A stretch of 64,000 bases of DNA from JACMRP01 sp047302465 (GCF_047302465.1 NZ_CP178621.1:1922001-1986000); one strand, 5' to 3'. Positions 32,637 through 42,420 are shown, counted from the stretch's first letter. A program made the numbers and translations. Notes: generated from the letters alone by a model not told the origin.

Positions 32637-33521
32637 ATGAAAAACCTAGTTACAACTCATACCAACAATCAACGTCATTGGGTGGGTGATGGCTTTCCTG
32701 TTCGCACGATCTTTGGTTACAACGATTTAGGTCGCAGATTGTCTCCTTTTTTGTTGATGGACTATGCGGGTCCTGCGGATTTTACTCCAGCAAATCATTT
32801 GCGTGGTGTCGGTGAACATCCTCACCGGGGATTTGAAACTGTGACAATCGTCTATTCAGGCGAGGTTACACACAGAGACTCTTCAGGTGGCGGTGGAATG
32901 ATCACACCAGGGGATGTGCAGTGGATGACGGCGGGTTCAGGCTTGGTGCATGAAGAGATGCATGGCAAAGACTTCGCTGCTAAGGGCGGGAATTTTGAAA
33001 TGATTCAGCTGTGGGTGAATTTGCCTGCGAAAGACAAAATGACGAAACCTCGTTATCAAGGCATTAAGAACGCACAAATACCACGCGTCGAGTTTGCGAA
33101 TGGTGCAGGTTATGCGCGTATCATCGCTGGTGATTACGAGGGCTCGCAAGGCCCTGCAAAAACCTTTACGCCGATGAACCTGTGGGACGTGCGTTTAGCA
33201 CAAGGTGCTGAACAGGAGTTCCGCATGCCGAAAGGTCATACAACGGCGGTCTTCGTTTTGAGTGGCAAAGTGAGTCTCGGTACTGGAGAAGAGCTGACCG
33301 AGGCTACGATTGCGATCTTGGAAAAAGATCCCGAGAATTTCACCTTGAAGGCCAGTGAAGACGCAAAGATTTTGATCCTAGGTGGTGCGCCGATTGAAGA
33401 GCCTATCGTGGGATATGGACCTTTTGTTATGAACTCTATGCAAGAGATCCAACAAGCCTTTTACGACTTCCAAGCTGGTAAAATGGGCAGCCTTGATCGT
33501 GTCGAGGGAACTGAGAGTTAG
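32637..33521 (+). CDS. Pirin family protein
   Basis: 294-residue bicupin protein with the pirin N-terminal signature: PFLLMDYAGP, GEHPHRGFETVTIVYSG (His pair for the metal), then GGGGMITPGDVQWMTAGSGLVHEEM with the further His and Glu ligands. Pirins bind Fe; bacterial members show quercetinase activity or act as redox-linked regulators. The start at 32637 has SD AAAGGA. A strong terminator follows, so the gene is probably monocistronic. Confidence 0.92.
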   Translation: MKNLVTTHTNNQRHWVGDGFPVRTIFGYNDLGRRLSPFLLMDYAGPADFTPANHLRGVGEHPHRGFETVTIVYSGEVTHRDSSGGGGMITPGDVQWMTAGSGLVHEEMHGKDFAAKGGNFEMIQLWVNLPAKDKMTKPRYQGIKNAQIPRVEFANGAGYARIIAGDYEGSQGPAKTFTPMNLWDVRLAQGAEQEFRMPKGHTTAVFVLSGKVSLGTGEELTEATIAILEKDPENFTLKASEDAKILILGGAPIEEPIVGYGPFVMNSMQEIQQAFYDFQAGKMGSLDRVEGTES

Positions 33522-33534
33522 ATGTTTTTTGAAA

Positions 33535-33576
33535 AACCCGCGAAAGCGCTGTAGAAGCGGATTTCGCGGGTTTATT
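33535..33576 (+). terminator. Intrinsic terminator after pirin
   Basis: AAACCCGCGAAA (33535-33546) and TTTCGCGGGTTT (33563-33574) form a 12-pair stem with a 16-base loop. The T run after it is short and interrupted, but A and T flanks make it usable in both directions. Confidence 0.8.
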
Positions 33577-33661
33577 TGGTCGTGAAAAAGACCAGAAAAA
33601 CCTATGAAAATTTAAGTCTGACTAGGACGCGCCGAAGAACACTCTATAACAGGAGGTTCTT

Positions 33662-34945
33662 ATGCGGGTTACTGTACATCTTCTTGTAAGTTTATTGCTG
33701 AGCATTTTTTTGATCTCATGTCAGGCTGATAAAAACTGGCCAAGCATCGACGAAAGCGGCGATGAGACCGTGACTCCTTTGCCGCCCGAGCCAGAGGACG
33801 AAAATAAGAACGGGCAAACGGACGACGGTACGACGAGTGAACCTGTCACACCACCAGTTCCAGTTGTAAGAACGCAAAAGCTTCTTTTGAACCAAGCCAT
33901 GGTTCTTCGTTATGAAAAAAACGGTGTTTTGGAGTCTAAAGTAGAGCTTCCTGTTGGAACTCAGATCGAAATCCCAGATGACTATGAAGTTAAACATCTG
34001 GATTTTCGTAGTTCCAATGGCGAGATCGAGAGATCCAGCACGGGGTTTATTTATGGCGTAAAACTTATTTCAGTGGCTGTTGAATATAAGGATCAATTCT
34101 CGGCAAAAAGTATGGCTGAGATCAATGATACCGATGGTGGGCTTTATATCTTTGCCTCGATCGTCGGAAATCTAGCGGGGACTGAGGGATCTTTTGCGAT
34201 TGTCACTCCGTCCTCATTAGGAAGTGGCTTTGCAAAATACTATTCTGCTGACGGAAAACCAAAAAATAAATATACGAGCAGCATCAACAAGCGTTTCAGT
34301 GCAAGACTCAATAAAGGCGTTGCTACAGATTCCATTTCTGCTTCCGCGCGAGCGAAGTGGACGAGTATTTATCAGGAGCTTCGAAAAGCAGCTAATAGAA
34401 CTGTTCAGACTCCTAAGTCGTATCTAATGATGGAAAAGACTGAAGCGAACAAGTGGTCGATTAATTATGAAAAAACCGGTTTGATTTCTGCGTCGGGCGC
34501 TTGGACTATTGCGACACAGGCGACAGCTGTGCGCCATGGTTTTGCCAATGTTCCTTGTGCTGAGTTTCAATCAGAGCTTTTGCGGCAAGCATATCAACGT
34601 GCAGGTTATCGGGTGACGGATGACTTTAATAAAGCCAAAGGAAACCCGTTGATTTGGTCTCATACTGCAGCAGTAAAGAACTTTTCTATGGCGCTTTATC
34701 AGGCTGGGTGGGTTCCGTGGGATGCTAGCGTTTACAAACCGCCGATGGGAGCTTTCTTAATGAATGAGTCTGGTTTGACTCCGGGGCATACTTACATCGC
34801 GGCATCTGAAGATGGGACTATCATCGTCGATAACGGGGCCCCGCAAGGTCGTGACCTACGTAAGACGACAGAAAAAACAATCTCCATTATGTATATGACG
34901 GGGGTCTTTTTCTTGCCGCCAGGTGTGAATCCTGTGAAGTGGTAA
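33662..34945 (+). CDS. Lipoprotein with probable NlpC/P60- or CHAP-like cysteine-peptidase domain
   Basis: 427-residue lipoprotein with signal box LISC (Cys about 20), then an acidic Pro/Thr-rich linker (about 22-70) and a beta-rich middle. The C-terminal part has a candidate papain-like set: Cys about 299 in NVPCAEFQSELLRQAY, His about 377 in GHTYIAASEDG and Asp-Asn about 389 in IIVDNGAPQG. This fits amidases or endopeptidases that cut peptidoglycan, but the assignment is by pattern. SD GGAGG lies upstream, partly inside a 6 bp inverted repeat. It follows the pirin terminator. Confidence 0.65.
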   Translation: MRVTVHLLVSLLLSIFLISCQADKNWPSIDESGDETVTPLPPEPEDENKNGQTDDGTTSEPVTPPVPVVRTQKLLLNQAMVLRYEKNGVLESKVELPVGTQIEIPDDYEVKHLDFRSSNGEIERSSTGFIYGVKLISVAVEYKDQFSAKSMAEINDTDGGLYIFASIVGNLAGTEGSFAIVTPSSLGSGFAKYYSADGKPKNKYTSSINKRFSARLNKGVATDSISASARAKWTSIYQELRKAANRTVQTPKSYLMMEKTEANKWSINYEKTGLISASGAWTIATQATAVRHGFANVPCAEFQSELLRQAYQRAGYRVTDDFNKAKGNPLIWSHTAAVKNFSMALYQAGWVPWDASVYKPPMGAFLMNESGLTPGHTYIAASEDGTIIVDNGAPQGRDLRKTTEKTISIMYMTGVFFLPPGVNPVKW

Positions 34946-35039
34946 CCAAAATGGGGCCTTCGCCAGGTCCTCTAAGTGTACCAAGATGACTGCGCACGCA
35001 TTTCGCCGCGATCAGAATAAATTGTTACGCGGAGAACTC

Positions 35040-35678
35040 TTATTGAGTTCCGACAATGCTAGAAGCATCTCTTTTAATTCCGATCGCATTAATGAGAGTG
35101 TCTTGGTTCAAAATTTTCTCTACTGCATACTCCATACAGGTGTCTAACGCGGGACCAATAGAGTCTGTCGAGTCAATGGCGCTATTTGTTCCATTGACGC
35201 TGGCTTCGACCGTTCCTGAATATGTGAGTTGGTTAGTACTTGAGGAGTAAATATTAAAATCAAGACTTAAATAGCATTCCGCGTATTCGGGACTCCAGCC
35301 ATCCGCAAATTCGCCCAAAGTTAGTTTTTTGATAAATCCATTGAGGACGTATTTATTTTTGCCATCAACTTTTAAGCCACGAGCAGTGAGGCCACGCTTT
35401 AGTTTTTCTCCTACGTAATCTTTTGCAGGGATATCTAGATAGATAGGAGTGACTGTATTAAACATTCCTGTTTTTGCTTGTCCAATAACTTTTTGCTCGG
35501 GGCGATGATCCCTGATTTCCCCAATCGTTAAAGCGCCAGTGACTTTGGTGAAGCCGGTTTTCCCACTTAAGCTGCGCAGTGGTTGAGTCTTGTTGGTGTC
35601 AACATGGAGTTCTTTGAGTGCGCAACCGCTAGTGAAGATAAAAAAGGTACTTAATACTAAGAAAAGCTTCTTGCTCAT
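35040..35678 (-). CDS. Lipoprotein, YajG/LptE-like in overall layout
   Basis: 212-residue lipoprotein with signal box TSGC (Cys about 19). The mature part carries GEIRDHRPEQKVIG, then DYVGEKLKRGLTARGLKV and YVLNGFIKKLTLGEF, a layout seen in small outer-membrane lipoproteins of the YajG type (beta strands plus a helix). A late Cys pair (ECYLS and DTCMEY) may form a disulfide. No clear SD is found before the ATG; the leader is A/T-rich. The exact family and role are uncertain. Confidence 0.65.
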   Translation of the reverse strand: MSKKLFLVLSTFFIFTSGCALKELHVDTNKTQPLRSLSGKTGFTKVTGALTIGEIRDHRPEQKVIGQAKTGMFNTVTPIYLDIPAKDYVGEKLKRGLTARGLKVDGKNKYVLNGFIKKLTLGEFADGWSPEYAECYLSLDFNIYSSSTNQLTYSGTVEASVNGTNSAIDSTDSIGPALDTCMEYAVEKILNQDTLINAIGIKRDASSIVGTQ

Positions 35679-35780
35679 GTGTAAATTTAAACAAATTTAG
35701 TTTCGATAGAGTAGGTTTTTTGTAAACGACCTAGTCCTTATTGCTTTTTCTGACGTAATAAGTATGGGGGCTAAAAATGG

Positions 35781-35811
35781 AAAAGGCCCGATGGTTTACC
35801 ATCGGGCCTTT
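35781..35811 (-). terminator. Terminator of the tRNA-fMet gene
   Basis: A stem of about 13 pairs (AAAGGCCCGATGG with CCATCGGGCCTTT, loop TTTA) lies one base past the 3' end of the tRNA. On the minus strand it is followed by a T-rich run. Confidence 0.9.
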
Positions 35812-35812
35812 A

Positions 35813-35889
<77 letters not shown>

Positions 35890-35903
35890 ACAAATGTGAA
35901 TGC

Positions 35904-35932
35904 ACTATAGGCCTCGGGGGTACACACGTCAA
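35904..35932 (-). promoter_or_regulatory. Sigma70-type promoter of tRNA-fMet
   Basis: On the minus strand TTGACG (35932-35927) and TATAGT (35909-35904) are separated by exactly 17 bases. Each matches consensus at five of six positions. The tRNA starts about 15 bases after the -10, as expected for a short 5' leader. Confidence 0.88.
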
Positions 35933-36034
35933 CCCCCAAAGTCCGTTTATTTCTGTCATAAGTGCGCAAAAACTCCTCAAATTTCTTTAAAAGTGGATCT
36001 AAGATGGAATTATTGAAGTAATTTGGAGTTTTTG

Positions 36035-36988
36035 ATGAAAAAAGCGCTCAAAGTTATAGCAGTGGTTGTCGGAAGTCTTCTCGTCGTTTTGGTGATTGTG
36101 ATCGCATTCTTTATCAAGTCGTTACCTTCGACGTGGGAGATCAAACAAACCCTCAGTCCTCGCAAGGCACAAAATCCAAGTTTTGCCACGAATGGAAGTT
36201 CGGCGCCGTTGCCTGAAAAAGGTGAAGAGCCGTCGCCACAAAAACCTACTCCGAAAACTCACGACGACAAAGTCGATGAAAGCAAAATTCTTTCGCAAAG
36301 AGTGCTTCACGAAGATTTCTTGAACGAAAAACAACCTCTATCGAGTGTGTGTGCAAATTTGCCAGCAGCAACGCAGAGTCGTTTTCTGCGCAAAGATGAA
36401 AGTGGCTCTTCGAAAGAGTTTTTAAGTCGTCTGCTAGATGAAAACGAGAAGGATCCCTTGGTAGAATCCGCGGCTCCACTTTTTAGATATCTGACTCGAT
36501 TGCCATCGATGCGCGAACTTTTTGAGCTTGTTGAAAAAGCAGAGGCCGAGCACGATCAAAGTTTTACTGAGAAAGCGTGGTTTTACGGAAAAGTGGCCTT
36601 GGTGGCCCAAGAGCTTCGCGGCAATAAGAGCAATATTGATCGACTTCTGATGAAGACTTACAACATGTACATGCTTTCAAAAGCGGTGGCTCAACGTCCA
36701 GAGCTTGCGCGTGATCCCGCGACTTTAAATTTTTGTGATCAGATCGAAAAAAATATTAACTTCAATTTGGATTTTAATCCTGAAGAACAAGCGCACGAGT
36801 TTCAAAAGTTTTTGGACTACGCGAAGGTGAACCCTAAACACATCGGCTATGATTCAAATTACCGGTCCAACGTAAATTTTGAAGTTGGCACCGGCAGTGT
36901 AATTTTGAATAAAATATGGTTGGAAGAACTCTTCGCGGCTGACATTAAGAAAGCGCGCGAAGAGTTGGAAGCGAAAGAAGGACCTTAG
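36035..36988 (+). CDS. Membrane-anchored protein of unknown function
   Basis: 317-residue protein. One N-terminal membrane helix (about residues 6-30: VIAVVVGSLLVVLVIVIAFFI) is followed by a Pro/Ser/Lys-rich linker (about 45-85), then a helical domain of about 230 residues facing the periplasm, with a few cysteines. I do not recognise a family. The ATG at 36035 follows TTGGAG; an upstream in-frame ATG at 36023 has no SD. The 3' end overlaps the convergent stalk protein by four bases. Confidence 0.7.
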   Translation: MKKALKVIAVVVGSLLVVLVIVIAFFIKSLPSTWEIKQTLSPRKAQNPSFATNGSSAPLPEKGEEPSPQKPTPKTHDDKVDESKILSQRVLHEDFLNEKQPLSSVCANLPAATQSRFLRKDESGSSKEFLSRLLDENEKDPLVESAAPLFRYLTRLPSMRELFELVEKAEAEHDQSFTEKAWFYGKVALVAQELRGNKSNIDRLLMKTYNMYMLSKAVAQRPELARDPATLNFCDQIEKNINFNLDFNPEEQAHEFQKFLDYAKVNPKHIGYDSNYRSNVNFEVGTGSVILNKIWLEELFAADIKKAREELEAKEGP

Positions 36989-39453
36989 ATCTCTTCCTGA
37001 GATTCCAAGTCCAATGCCAAGGGCACAGCATCAACACCGAATCGGATCGGAGTTTGGAAGAATTCCAGTCCGCCATGATTAGGATTTACAAGGATGCCAC
37101 GAACTTTCGAGCGGCGTAGACGCGGTTCAAATGGGAACGGAGCGCCTCTTTTACGTCCGTTCGGATTATCCACGACGACCCACTGATTCGGAGTCTCGGT
37201 AGTCTTCCATGATTTGTAGTACATCGACATGCGAGTTCCTTCGAGTAGGAAGTTGATCTCGACATCGGGTCCTGCAAGTTCGATCGCTGTTCGGAAGGTG
37301 ACAAAGTTTTTCGCCATGGATTCACCGAAATCGCCATAAGCTCTCGAGAATGCTTTTGGATCGTGATCCTTTTCTTGACCCATCTCAATCAATGCATCGT
37401 ACATTTTTTCGATGGCATGATAAGTCACCGCATTGAACTGATTACGGCAATGCTTACGCGCAGGGGGTAGAGCTTCTAACTTACAATAGTTGTAAGGGTC
37501 GCGAGCAAATGGGTAATCATCCAGGTAGCGCTTGGCAATCTTGTGCATATAGTCTTTGCCATAGCGAGAGGCCATCTTCATCAAGTGCAAAGTATGGTCT
37601 TCGCTGAGTGTGGCATCAAAGTCGATCGCCGTGTATCCCAAGTTTTTGTCTGGAATGTCCACTCGCAAGTCATCCATACCAGTGCGTTTGACAAGGGCAC
37701 GGATAGCTCGATCTAACTTCTCGTCCGTAGTGCTTTCGTTTTTGTAGGCATAACTATAACGTCCAAAGAGTCCCACGTCCTTGCTTTCTGAATCCAGCAG
37801 GGTGTAGTGAGTGCCATAGAACATAAGATCCGTTTCACGGTGCTTATTCCAGAAGCGATAATTGTTCTCTTCAGAATAAATTCCGTAATGGGCTCTGGCG
37901 ATTTTGTTGCTAAGATGGAAATCCGTTGCCGTGAAGGAATTGATCTTTCCACGGTTGTAGGAATTATTCCATATAATTGGCAAACCAAGCTGAGCTCCAA
38001 TGAACCGGCCTGTTGTCACTGTCGAGAAAGTCGAAACTTTCATGACAGGAGTCGATTCAACATAGTTGTCTGGCACTTTTTCAGCGAACTTTTCTGAAGC
38101 CGAAATGTTTCCGCGAATTGCATCTTCATAAGCCTTACGTCCAACTTCGGTGTTCATGTTGTACAAAAACGAGAACCCGTCATCAGCGCTCTTAAAGGCA
38201 GATGTTGAAATGCTGGTGATCGCGATTCCATTAAATACTGACAAGCTTCCGATCTTACCTTTCGTAAGTTTCAAATAGACTTTGTCAGTTTCAATTTTCT
38301 CGATGTAGGTCTCCCAAGATCCGCCGGCGAGTGCGGAGGTTCCAACACCCACCCAACCAAATCCAGTAGCGGCAGAGAACAGCACGCCCCCACGAGAAAT
38401 GTAGGTAATGCTATCACCTTGGCTCCAAGCATCGAGATCTCGTGCGTGAGCTGGGACGCGTGTGTATCCTCGAGAGCCTTCGGCATCACGTGGATTTGCG
38501 AAGTAGCGTACGGAACTGACGTCGCGACCAATGATTGGCATAATGCCTACATAAGCCCACCAATGCTTGTCCAGACCAGAAGCATTTTCATACCAATAAC
38601 TAATTCTGGTTCCGAAACCACCACTCAGAGAATGATTGCTCATTTTTTGCAATCCCTCACGATAGTCATCGACGATCATACGATCACGAATTCCATCAGC
38701 AGTTGGGACCGGTCCCATTCGTGGAGTGAAAGGTGTTAAATTCGCAAGTGAACTTCCCCAGTCAAAATCCAAGAAGAAGAAGGGTTCGACTTTACGTTTA
38801 AGCTTTTTCTTCTCTTTCTTCTTCTCAGGAGTGGCTTCCGGAGTAGGAGTTGGAGTCGGCGAAGGTGTCGGTGTTGGGGTCGGAGTAGGAGTTGGCGTCG
38901 GAGTCGGTGTCGGCTCTGGCGGCGGAGTTGGAGTCGGTGTCGGGGTTGGTGGAGGAGTAGGTGTAGGAGTTGGAGTCTCACGAGGAGGAGTCGGAGTTGG
39001 TGTAGGGGGTGGTGGCGGCGGTGTTGGGGTCGGAGTCGGCGGAGGCGTCGGAGTAGGAGTAGGTGGTGGAGTAGGCGTTGGAGTCGGAGGAGGTGTCGGT
39101 GTAGGAGTAGGCGGTGGCGTCGGAGTCGGCGTCTGATAAGGAGTAGGAGTTGGTTTTGGAGGAGTCGGAGTAGGGTATGGCGTAGGAGTTGGTGTAGGTG
39201 TCGGATATGGAGTTGGTGTTGGCTTTGGAGGCGTTGGTGTTGGATAAGGCGTCGGACTCGGCTTAGGAGTCGGCGTCGGGTAAGTATGTTTTGGGGTCGG
39301 TGAGGGGGACGGTTTAGGTTTGGGCTTTGGATGATGCCCATCACTCTTTGGGGGCTTGTCAGGCTTATCTTTATCTGTTGCAAAACTCAGTGGGGATATT
39401 CCCAAGATCAGAGTTAAAACAGAAACATAAACGGGCGCACGAAGACGGATCAT
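36985..39453 (-). CDS. Exported Pro/Thr-stalk protein of unknown function
   Basis: 822-residue exported protein. A signal peptide (about 1-25, ending LSFA) is followed by a stalk at about 42-206 made of Pro-Thr, Pro-Lys and Pro-Pro repeats. A Lys-rich stretch (EKKKEKKKLKRKVEP) and a 600-residue globular domain follow. The globular part has YWYENASGLDKHWWAYVG and helical segments, with a Cys-containing piece YNYCKLEALPPARKHC. No catalytic motif is known. The layout, with an extended stalk and a large head, suggests a cell-surface or periplasmic spanning protein. Shadow ORFs over the repeat are not genes. Confidence 0.75.
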   Translation of the reverse strand: MIRLRAPVYVSVLTLILGISPLSFATDKDKPDKPPKSDGHHPKPKPKPSPSPTPKHTYPTPTPKPSPTPYPTPTPPKPTPTPYPTPTPTPTPYPTPTPPKPTPTPYQTPTPTPPPTPTPTPPPTPTPTPPPTPTPTPPPTPTPTPPPPPPTPTPTPPRETPTPTPTPPPTPTPTPTPPPEPTPTPTPTPTPTPTPTPSPTPTPTPEATPEKKKEKKKLKRKVEPFFFLDFDWGSSLANLTPFTPRMGPVPTADGIRDRMIVDDYREGLQKMSNHSLSGGFGTRISYWYENASGLDKHWWAYVGIMPIIGRDVSSVRYFANPRDAEGSRGYTRVPAHARDLDAWSQGDSITYISRGGVLFSAATGFGWVGVGTSALAGGSWETYIEKIETDKVYLKLTKGKIGSLSVFNGIAITSISTSAFKSADDGFSFLYNMNTEVGRKAYEDAIRGNISASEKFAEKVPDNYVESTPVMKVSTFSTVTTGRFIGAQLGLPIIWNNSYNRGKINSFTATDFHLSNKIARAHYGIYSEENNYRFWNKHRETDLMFYGTHYTLLDSESKDVGLFGRYSYAYKNESTTDEKLDRAIRALVKRTGMDDLRVDIPDKNLGYTAIDFDATLSEDHTLHLMKMASRYGKDYMHKIAKRYLDDYPFARDPYNYCKLEALPPARKHCRNQFNAVTYHAIEKMYDALIEMGQEKDHDPKAFSRAYGDFGESMAKNFVTFRTAIELAGPDVEINFLLEGTRMSMYYKSWKTTETPNQWVVVDNPNGRKRGAPFPFEPRLRRSKVRGILVNPNHGGLEFFQTPIRFGVDAVPLALDLESQEEI
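38834..39330 (-). repeat. Pro/Thr-encoding six-base repeat tract
   Basis: About 500 bases built from GGxGTx units (plus strand), coding Pro-Thr with Tyr, Lys and Pro interruptions. Units of GGAGTx, GGCGTx and PTPPKPTPTPY-type blocks recur. The tract gives long open frames on both strands that are composition artefacts. It is prone to slippage. Confidence 0.85.
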
Positions 39454-39658
39454 ATTTCACTCCTGCATATTCATAGCTGTTACCGCATACAACGATGTGT
39501 GGAGTGATTGAGCTTCGGTTCTCGTGGACAATCAAGGCAGAGAGTTGGACATATCGAAAAAAGTAATTTTCAGTTGTTCTTTGTGATGAACTTGCAGATT
39601 CGAGCAAAAGTTTTTGTCTAAGAGCCTTTGCATTTAACAAAGGCCCATAAAATTTAAT

Positions 39659-40642
39659 TTAGAAATTTTGTTGCAGAGAAATCTCTTCGAGCTCTTTTTG
39701 TTTTTCTAGTTCGAATGGCATCACTTGGCGTGGTGCTTTTTTCTCTGGATGCAGTTCGTACTGATATGCGCAGTTTTTCGAGCAAGTATCTTTCTTCCAT
39801 TCGATGTGCGAACAGTCTTCACAAATCAATTCATGAGTGTCACAGCGTTTGCATTCAACTTTGACATTAGAAGGTTGTCCGCAGTGAGGACACAAACCGT
39901 ACTTTGTTGTTGGTTTGAGGTCTTGATCCAAAGCCACACGATGATCGAAGACAAAACATTCCCCTTCATATTGGTCGTTCGGGAATTCTTTTATATAGTT
40001 AATGATGCCGCCATCAAGTTGGTAAACATTGTCGAATCCTTGGCGTTGCAATTCCAAGATGCCTTTTTCACAACGAATGCCACCAGTGCAAAAAATCAAC
40101 ATCTTCTTATCTTTAGCGATGTTGTGCTTTTCAACGTATTCAGGAAACTCCGTGAACTTATCAATTCCAGGATTCACGGCACCTTTGAATGTTCCAATTT
40201 TGGTTTCATACCAATTGCGCGTATCTATTAATAGATAGTCATTTTCTTCTTTCATGACTTTGTTCCACTCAGCCGGAGAAAGATGATGGTTCTCTTTATA
40301 GTCAGGAACCAACTCAGGAGTTCCGAGTGTCACGATTTCTTCACGGACCTTTACTTTGAAACGACGGAACGGAGCTTTATGAGATTCTGAATCTTTAAAG
40401 AACAAATCCGGCTGAGAGAAATAGTCACGGACGAATTGTTTGAATTCTTCAAAGTTTGCCTGAATCGGGCAAGACACCGTTGCGTTGAAGCCCTCAGTCC
40501 CGATAATGATCAGACCGCGCACGCGAAGTCGTTCAGCAGCAGTTTCTAAATCGATTTTGACTTGTTCTGGGTTTGCAAGCTTTTGGAACTTATAGAAAGT
40601 CGTAACATAATAGTTCAGGCTATTATTCTCGGGAACAGACAT
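39659..40642 (-). CDS. trhO: tRNA uridine-34 hydroxylase, rhodanese family
   Basis: 327-residue cytoplasmic enzyme of the YceA/TrhO family. It forms 5-hydroxyuridine at the wobble position of certain tRNAs in an oxygen-dependent reaction. The N-terminal acylphosphatase-like domain opens NYYVTTFYKFQKLANPE. The rhodanese domain has the catalytic Cys in MLIFCTGGIRCEKG (about 190). The C-terminus carries CPHCGQPSNVKVECKRC and further CxxC pairs, as in family members. It lies across 173 bases from prfC, divergent. Confidence 0.93.
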   Translation of the reverse strand: MSVPENNSLNYYVTTFYKFQKLANPEQVKIDLETAAERLRVRGLIIIGTEGFNATVSCPIQANFEEFKQFVRDYFSQPDLFFKDSESHKAPFRRFKVKVREEIVTLGTPELVPDYKENHHLSPAEWNKVMKEENDYLLIDTRNWYETKIGTFKGAVNPGIDKFTEFPEYVEKHNIAKDKKMLIFCTGGIRCEKGILELQRQGFDNVYQLDGGIINYIKEFPNDQYEGECFVFDHRVALDQDLKPTTKYGLCPHCGQPSNVKVECKRCDTHELICEDCSHIEWKKDTCSKNCAYQYELHPEKKAPRQVMPFELEKQKELEEISLQQNF

Positions 40643-40815
40643 ATTTTTACCTCAATGATCCTTCCCTGGCTCCAAACCAAGGGGAGTTGACAGTTTGTGC
40701 AATGTATAAACGAGGACTCTGGGGGCGGTCAAGGCTTGTCTTGCAGCCAATTCCCTTGTCCCAGTGATTTCGATCCTTTATAACAACTCTTTGCTTAATA
40801 AGTTGAAGGGTAAAC

Positions 40816-42420
40816 ATGTTAGCCACGCCTGTTGTTCAGAAAGAAATTCAAAGACGCCGTACCTTTGCGATTATCTCGCATCCCGATGCTGGTAAAACCA
40901 CATTGACCGAGAAACTGCTTTATCATGGCGGCGTAATCCATGAAACAGGTGAGGTTAAAGGCAAGCAAGGTTCTAAGGCCGTAACATCTGACTGGATGGA
41001 GCTCGAACGTCAAAAGGGGATTTCGATCACGTCGTCTGTGATGACCTTTGACTACAATCAATTACGTGTAAACCTTTTGGATACTCCGGGGCATAAAGAC
41101 TTCTCCGAAGATACGTACCGCGTTTTGATGGCGGTCGAATCTGCTTGTATGCTGATCGACGTTGCAAAGGGCGTCGAGGAGCGTACTAAAAAACTTTACG
41201 AAGTTTGCCGTCTTCGTCACATTCCGATTTTCACATTTGTGAACAAACTTGACCGTGAAGGTAAAGACCCACTGACATTGATTGATGAAGTCGAAAAGAC
41301 TTTGAACATGCAATGTTATCCTGTGACTTGGCCTTTGGGGATTGGTCAACGCTTCCGCGGTATTTACAATCGCCTGACTAAAGAAATTTGGATCTACGAT
41401 CAGCGCCGTGAAGAAGTCGAAGACTACAAAGTTATTCCATTTGAGCCAGGTAAAGACGATGCGATTCTTTACGATTACCTCGACAAAGAATCTGCTGATC
41501 AGGTAATCGGAGAGTTGGAACTCATTGAAGGAGCTTTGCCGCCATTTGATGTGCAGGCCTTCTTGAATGGAGAAATTTCACCTGTGACGTTTGGTTCAGC
41601 CAAACAAAATTTCGGTGTGGATACATTCCTTAATTTCTTCACGCAGTATGCGCCGGGCCCTCAGCCGCGTAAAACTAAAGATGAAAAGACAATAGATCCG
41701 TGCGATGCGAACTTCACTGGTTTTGTTTTTAAAATCCAAGCCAATATGGACCGTCGTCACCGTGACCGTATCGCGTTTATCCGCATTTGCTCGGGTAAAT
41801 TTGATCGTGGGATGAAAGTCCAACATTCGCGACTTGAACGTGAACTCAGACTTTCTTACGCGAGCCAATTCATCGCGGCTGACAAAGCAACCATTGAAGA
41901 CGCCTACGCTGGCGACATCGTTGGAGTGGGTGATACCGGAAACTTTGCGATCGGGGATTGTGTTTCTGCGACAGGAAAAGTCCGTTTCGAAGATATTCCA
42001 AAATTCGCTCCGGAGCTGTTTGGTAAACTGAGTGTACGTGACGCTCTAAAACGCCAAAAGATGCTCGAGGCACTCAAACATCTTTCGGAAGAAGGCGCCA
42101 TTCAGTTATTTTATGATCCAGCCTTCGGTCCGCAAGATCCGATTGTGGGTGCGGTCGGTGAACTCCAGTTTGAAGTTCTCATTCATCGCCTACAAGACGA
42201 ATATAATCTCGAAGTGAAGTTGACTCGTCTATCATTCTCAGTGGCTCGTTGGCCACGTCTTGAGGGCAAAGCCTTGGATCAACTCAACGGTGGATTTACA
42301 ATTTACCGCGATATGATCGATCAACCGGTGATCTTGCTAAACCAAGAGTGGGATTTGAACTGGGCGCAAAGAGAAAACCCTAAAGTGGAATTTGCGACAT
42401 CTATTTCGCGAGCGAGATAG
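40816..42420 (+). CDS. prfC: Peptide chain release factor 3
   Basis: 534-residue translational GTPase that recycles RF1/RF2 from the ribosome after peptide release. G1 HPDAGKTTLTEKL lies at 22-34, G3 is DTPGHKDF, G4 is NKLDR, followed by domain II (VFKIQANMDRRHRDRIAFIR) and domain III. The length is typical (E. coli 529). The next gene, an ABC ATPase, starts one base after its stop, so the three genes to 44100 probably form one transcript. Confidence 0.97.
   Translation: MLATPVVQKEIQRRRTFAIISHPDAGKTTLTEKLLYHGGVIHETGEVKGKQGSKAVTSDWMELERQKGISITSSVMTFDYNQLRVNLLDTPGHKDFSEDTYRVLMAVESACMLIDVAKGVEERTKKLYEVCRLRHIPIFTFVNKLDREGKDPLTLIDEVEKTLNMQCYPVTWPLGIGQRFRGIYNRLTKEIWIYDQRREEVEDYKVIPFEPGKDDAILYDYLDKESADQVIGELELIEGALPPFDVQAFLNGEISPVTFGSAKQNFGVDTFLNFFTQYAPGPQPRKTKDEKTIDPCDANFTGFVFKIQANMDRRHRDRIAFIRICSGKFDRGMKVQHSRLERELRLSYASQFIAADKATIEDAYAGDIVGVGDTGNFAIGDCVSATGKVRFEDIPKFAPELFGKLSVRDALKRQKMLEALKHLSEEGAIQLFYDPAFGPQDPIVGAVGELQFEVLIHRLQDEYNLEVKLTRLSFSVARWPRLEGKALDQLNGGFTIYRDMIDQPVILLNQEWDLNWAQRENPKVEFATSISRAR

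Noticed and set aside
38726..39383. Gly-Val and Arg-Leu repeat ORFs across the Pro/Thr tract
   Set aside because: They are out-of-frame or antisense readings of the same six-base repeat that codes the Pro/Thr stalk.
39624..39644. GCCTTTG/CAAAGGC hairpin as trhO terminator
   Set aside because: The seven-pair stem is followed only by TCTT on the minus strand, so termination is not convincing.
40698..40730. TTGACA plus TATAAA promoter before prfC
   Set aside because: Both hexamers look good, but the spacing is only 12 bases.
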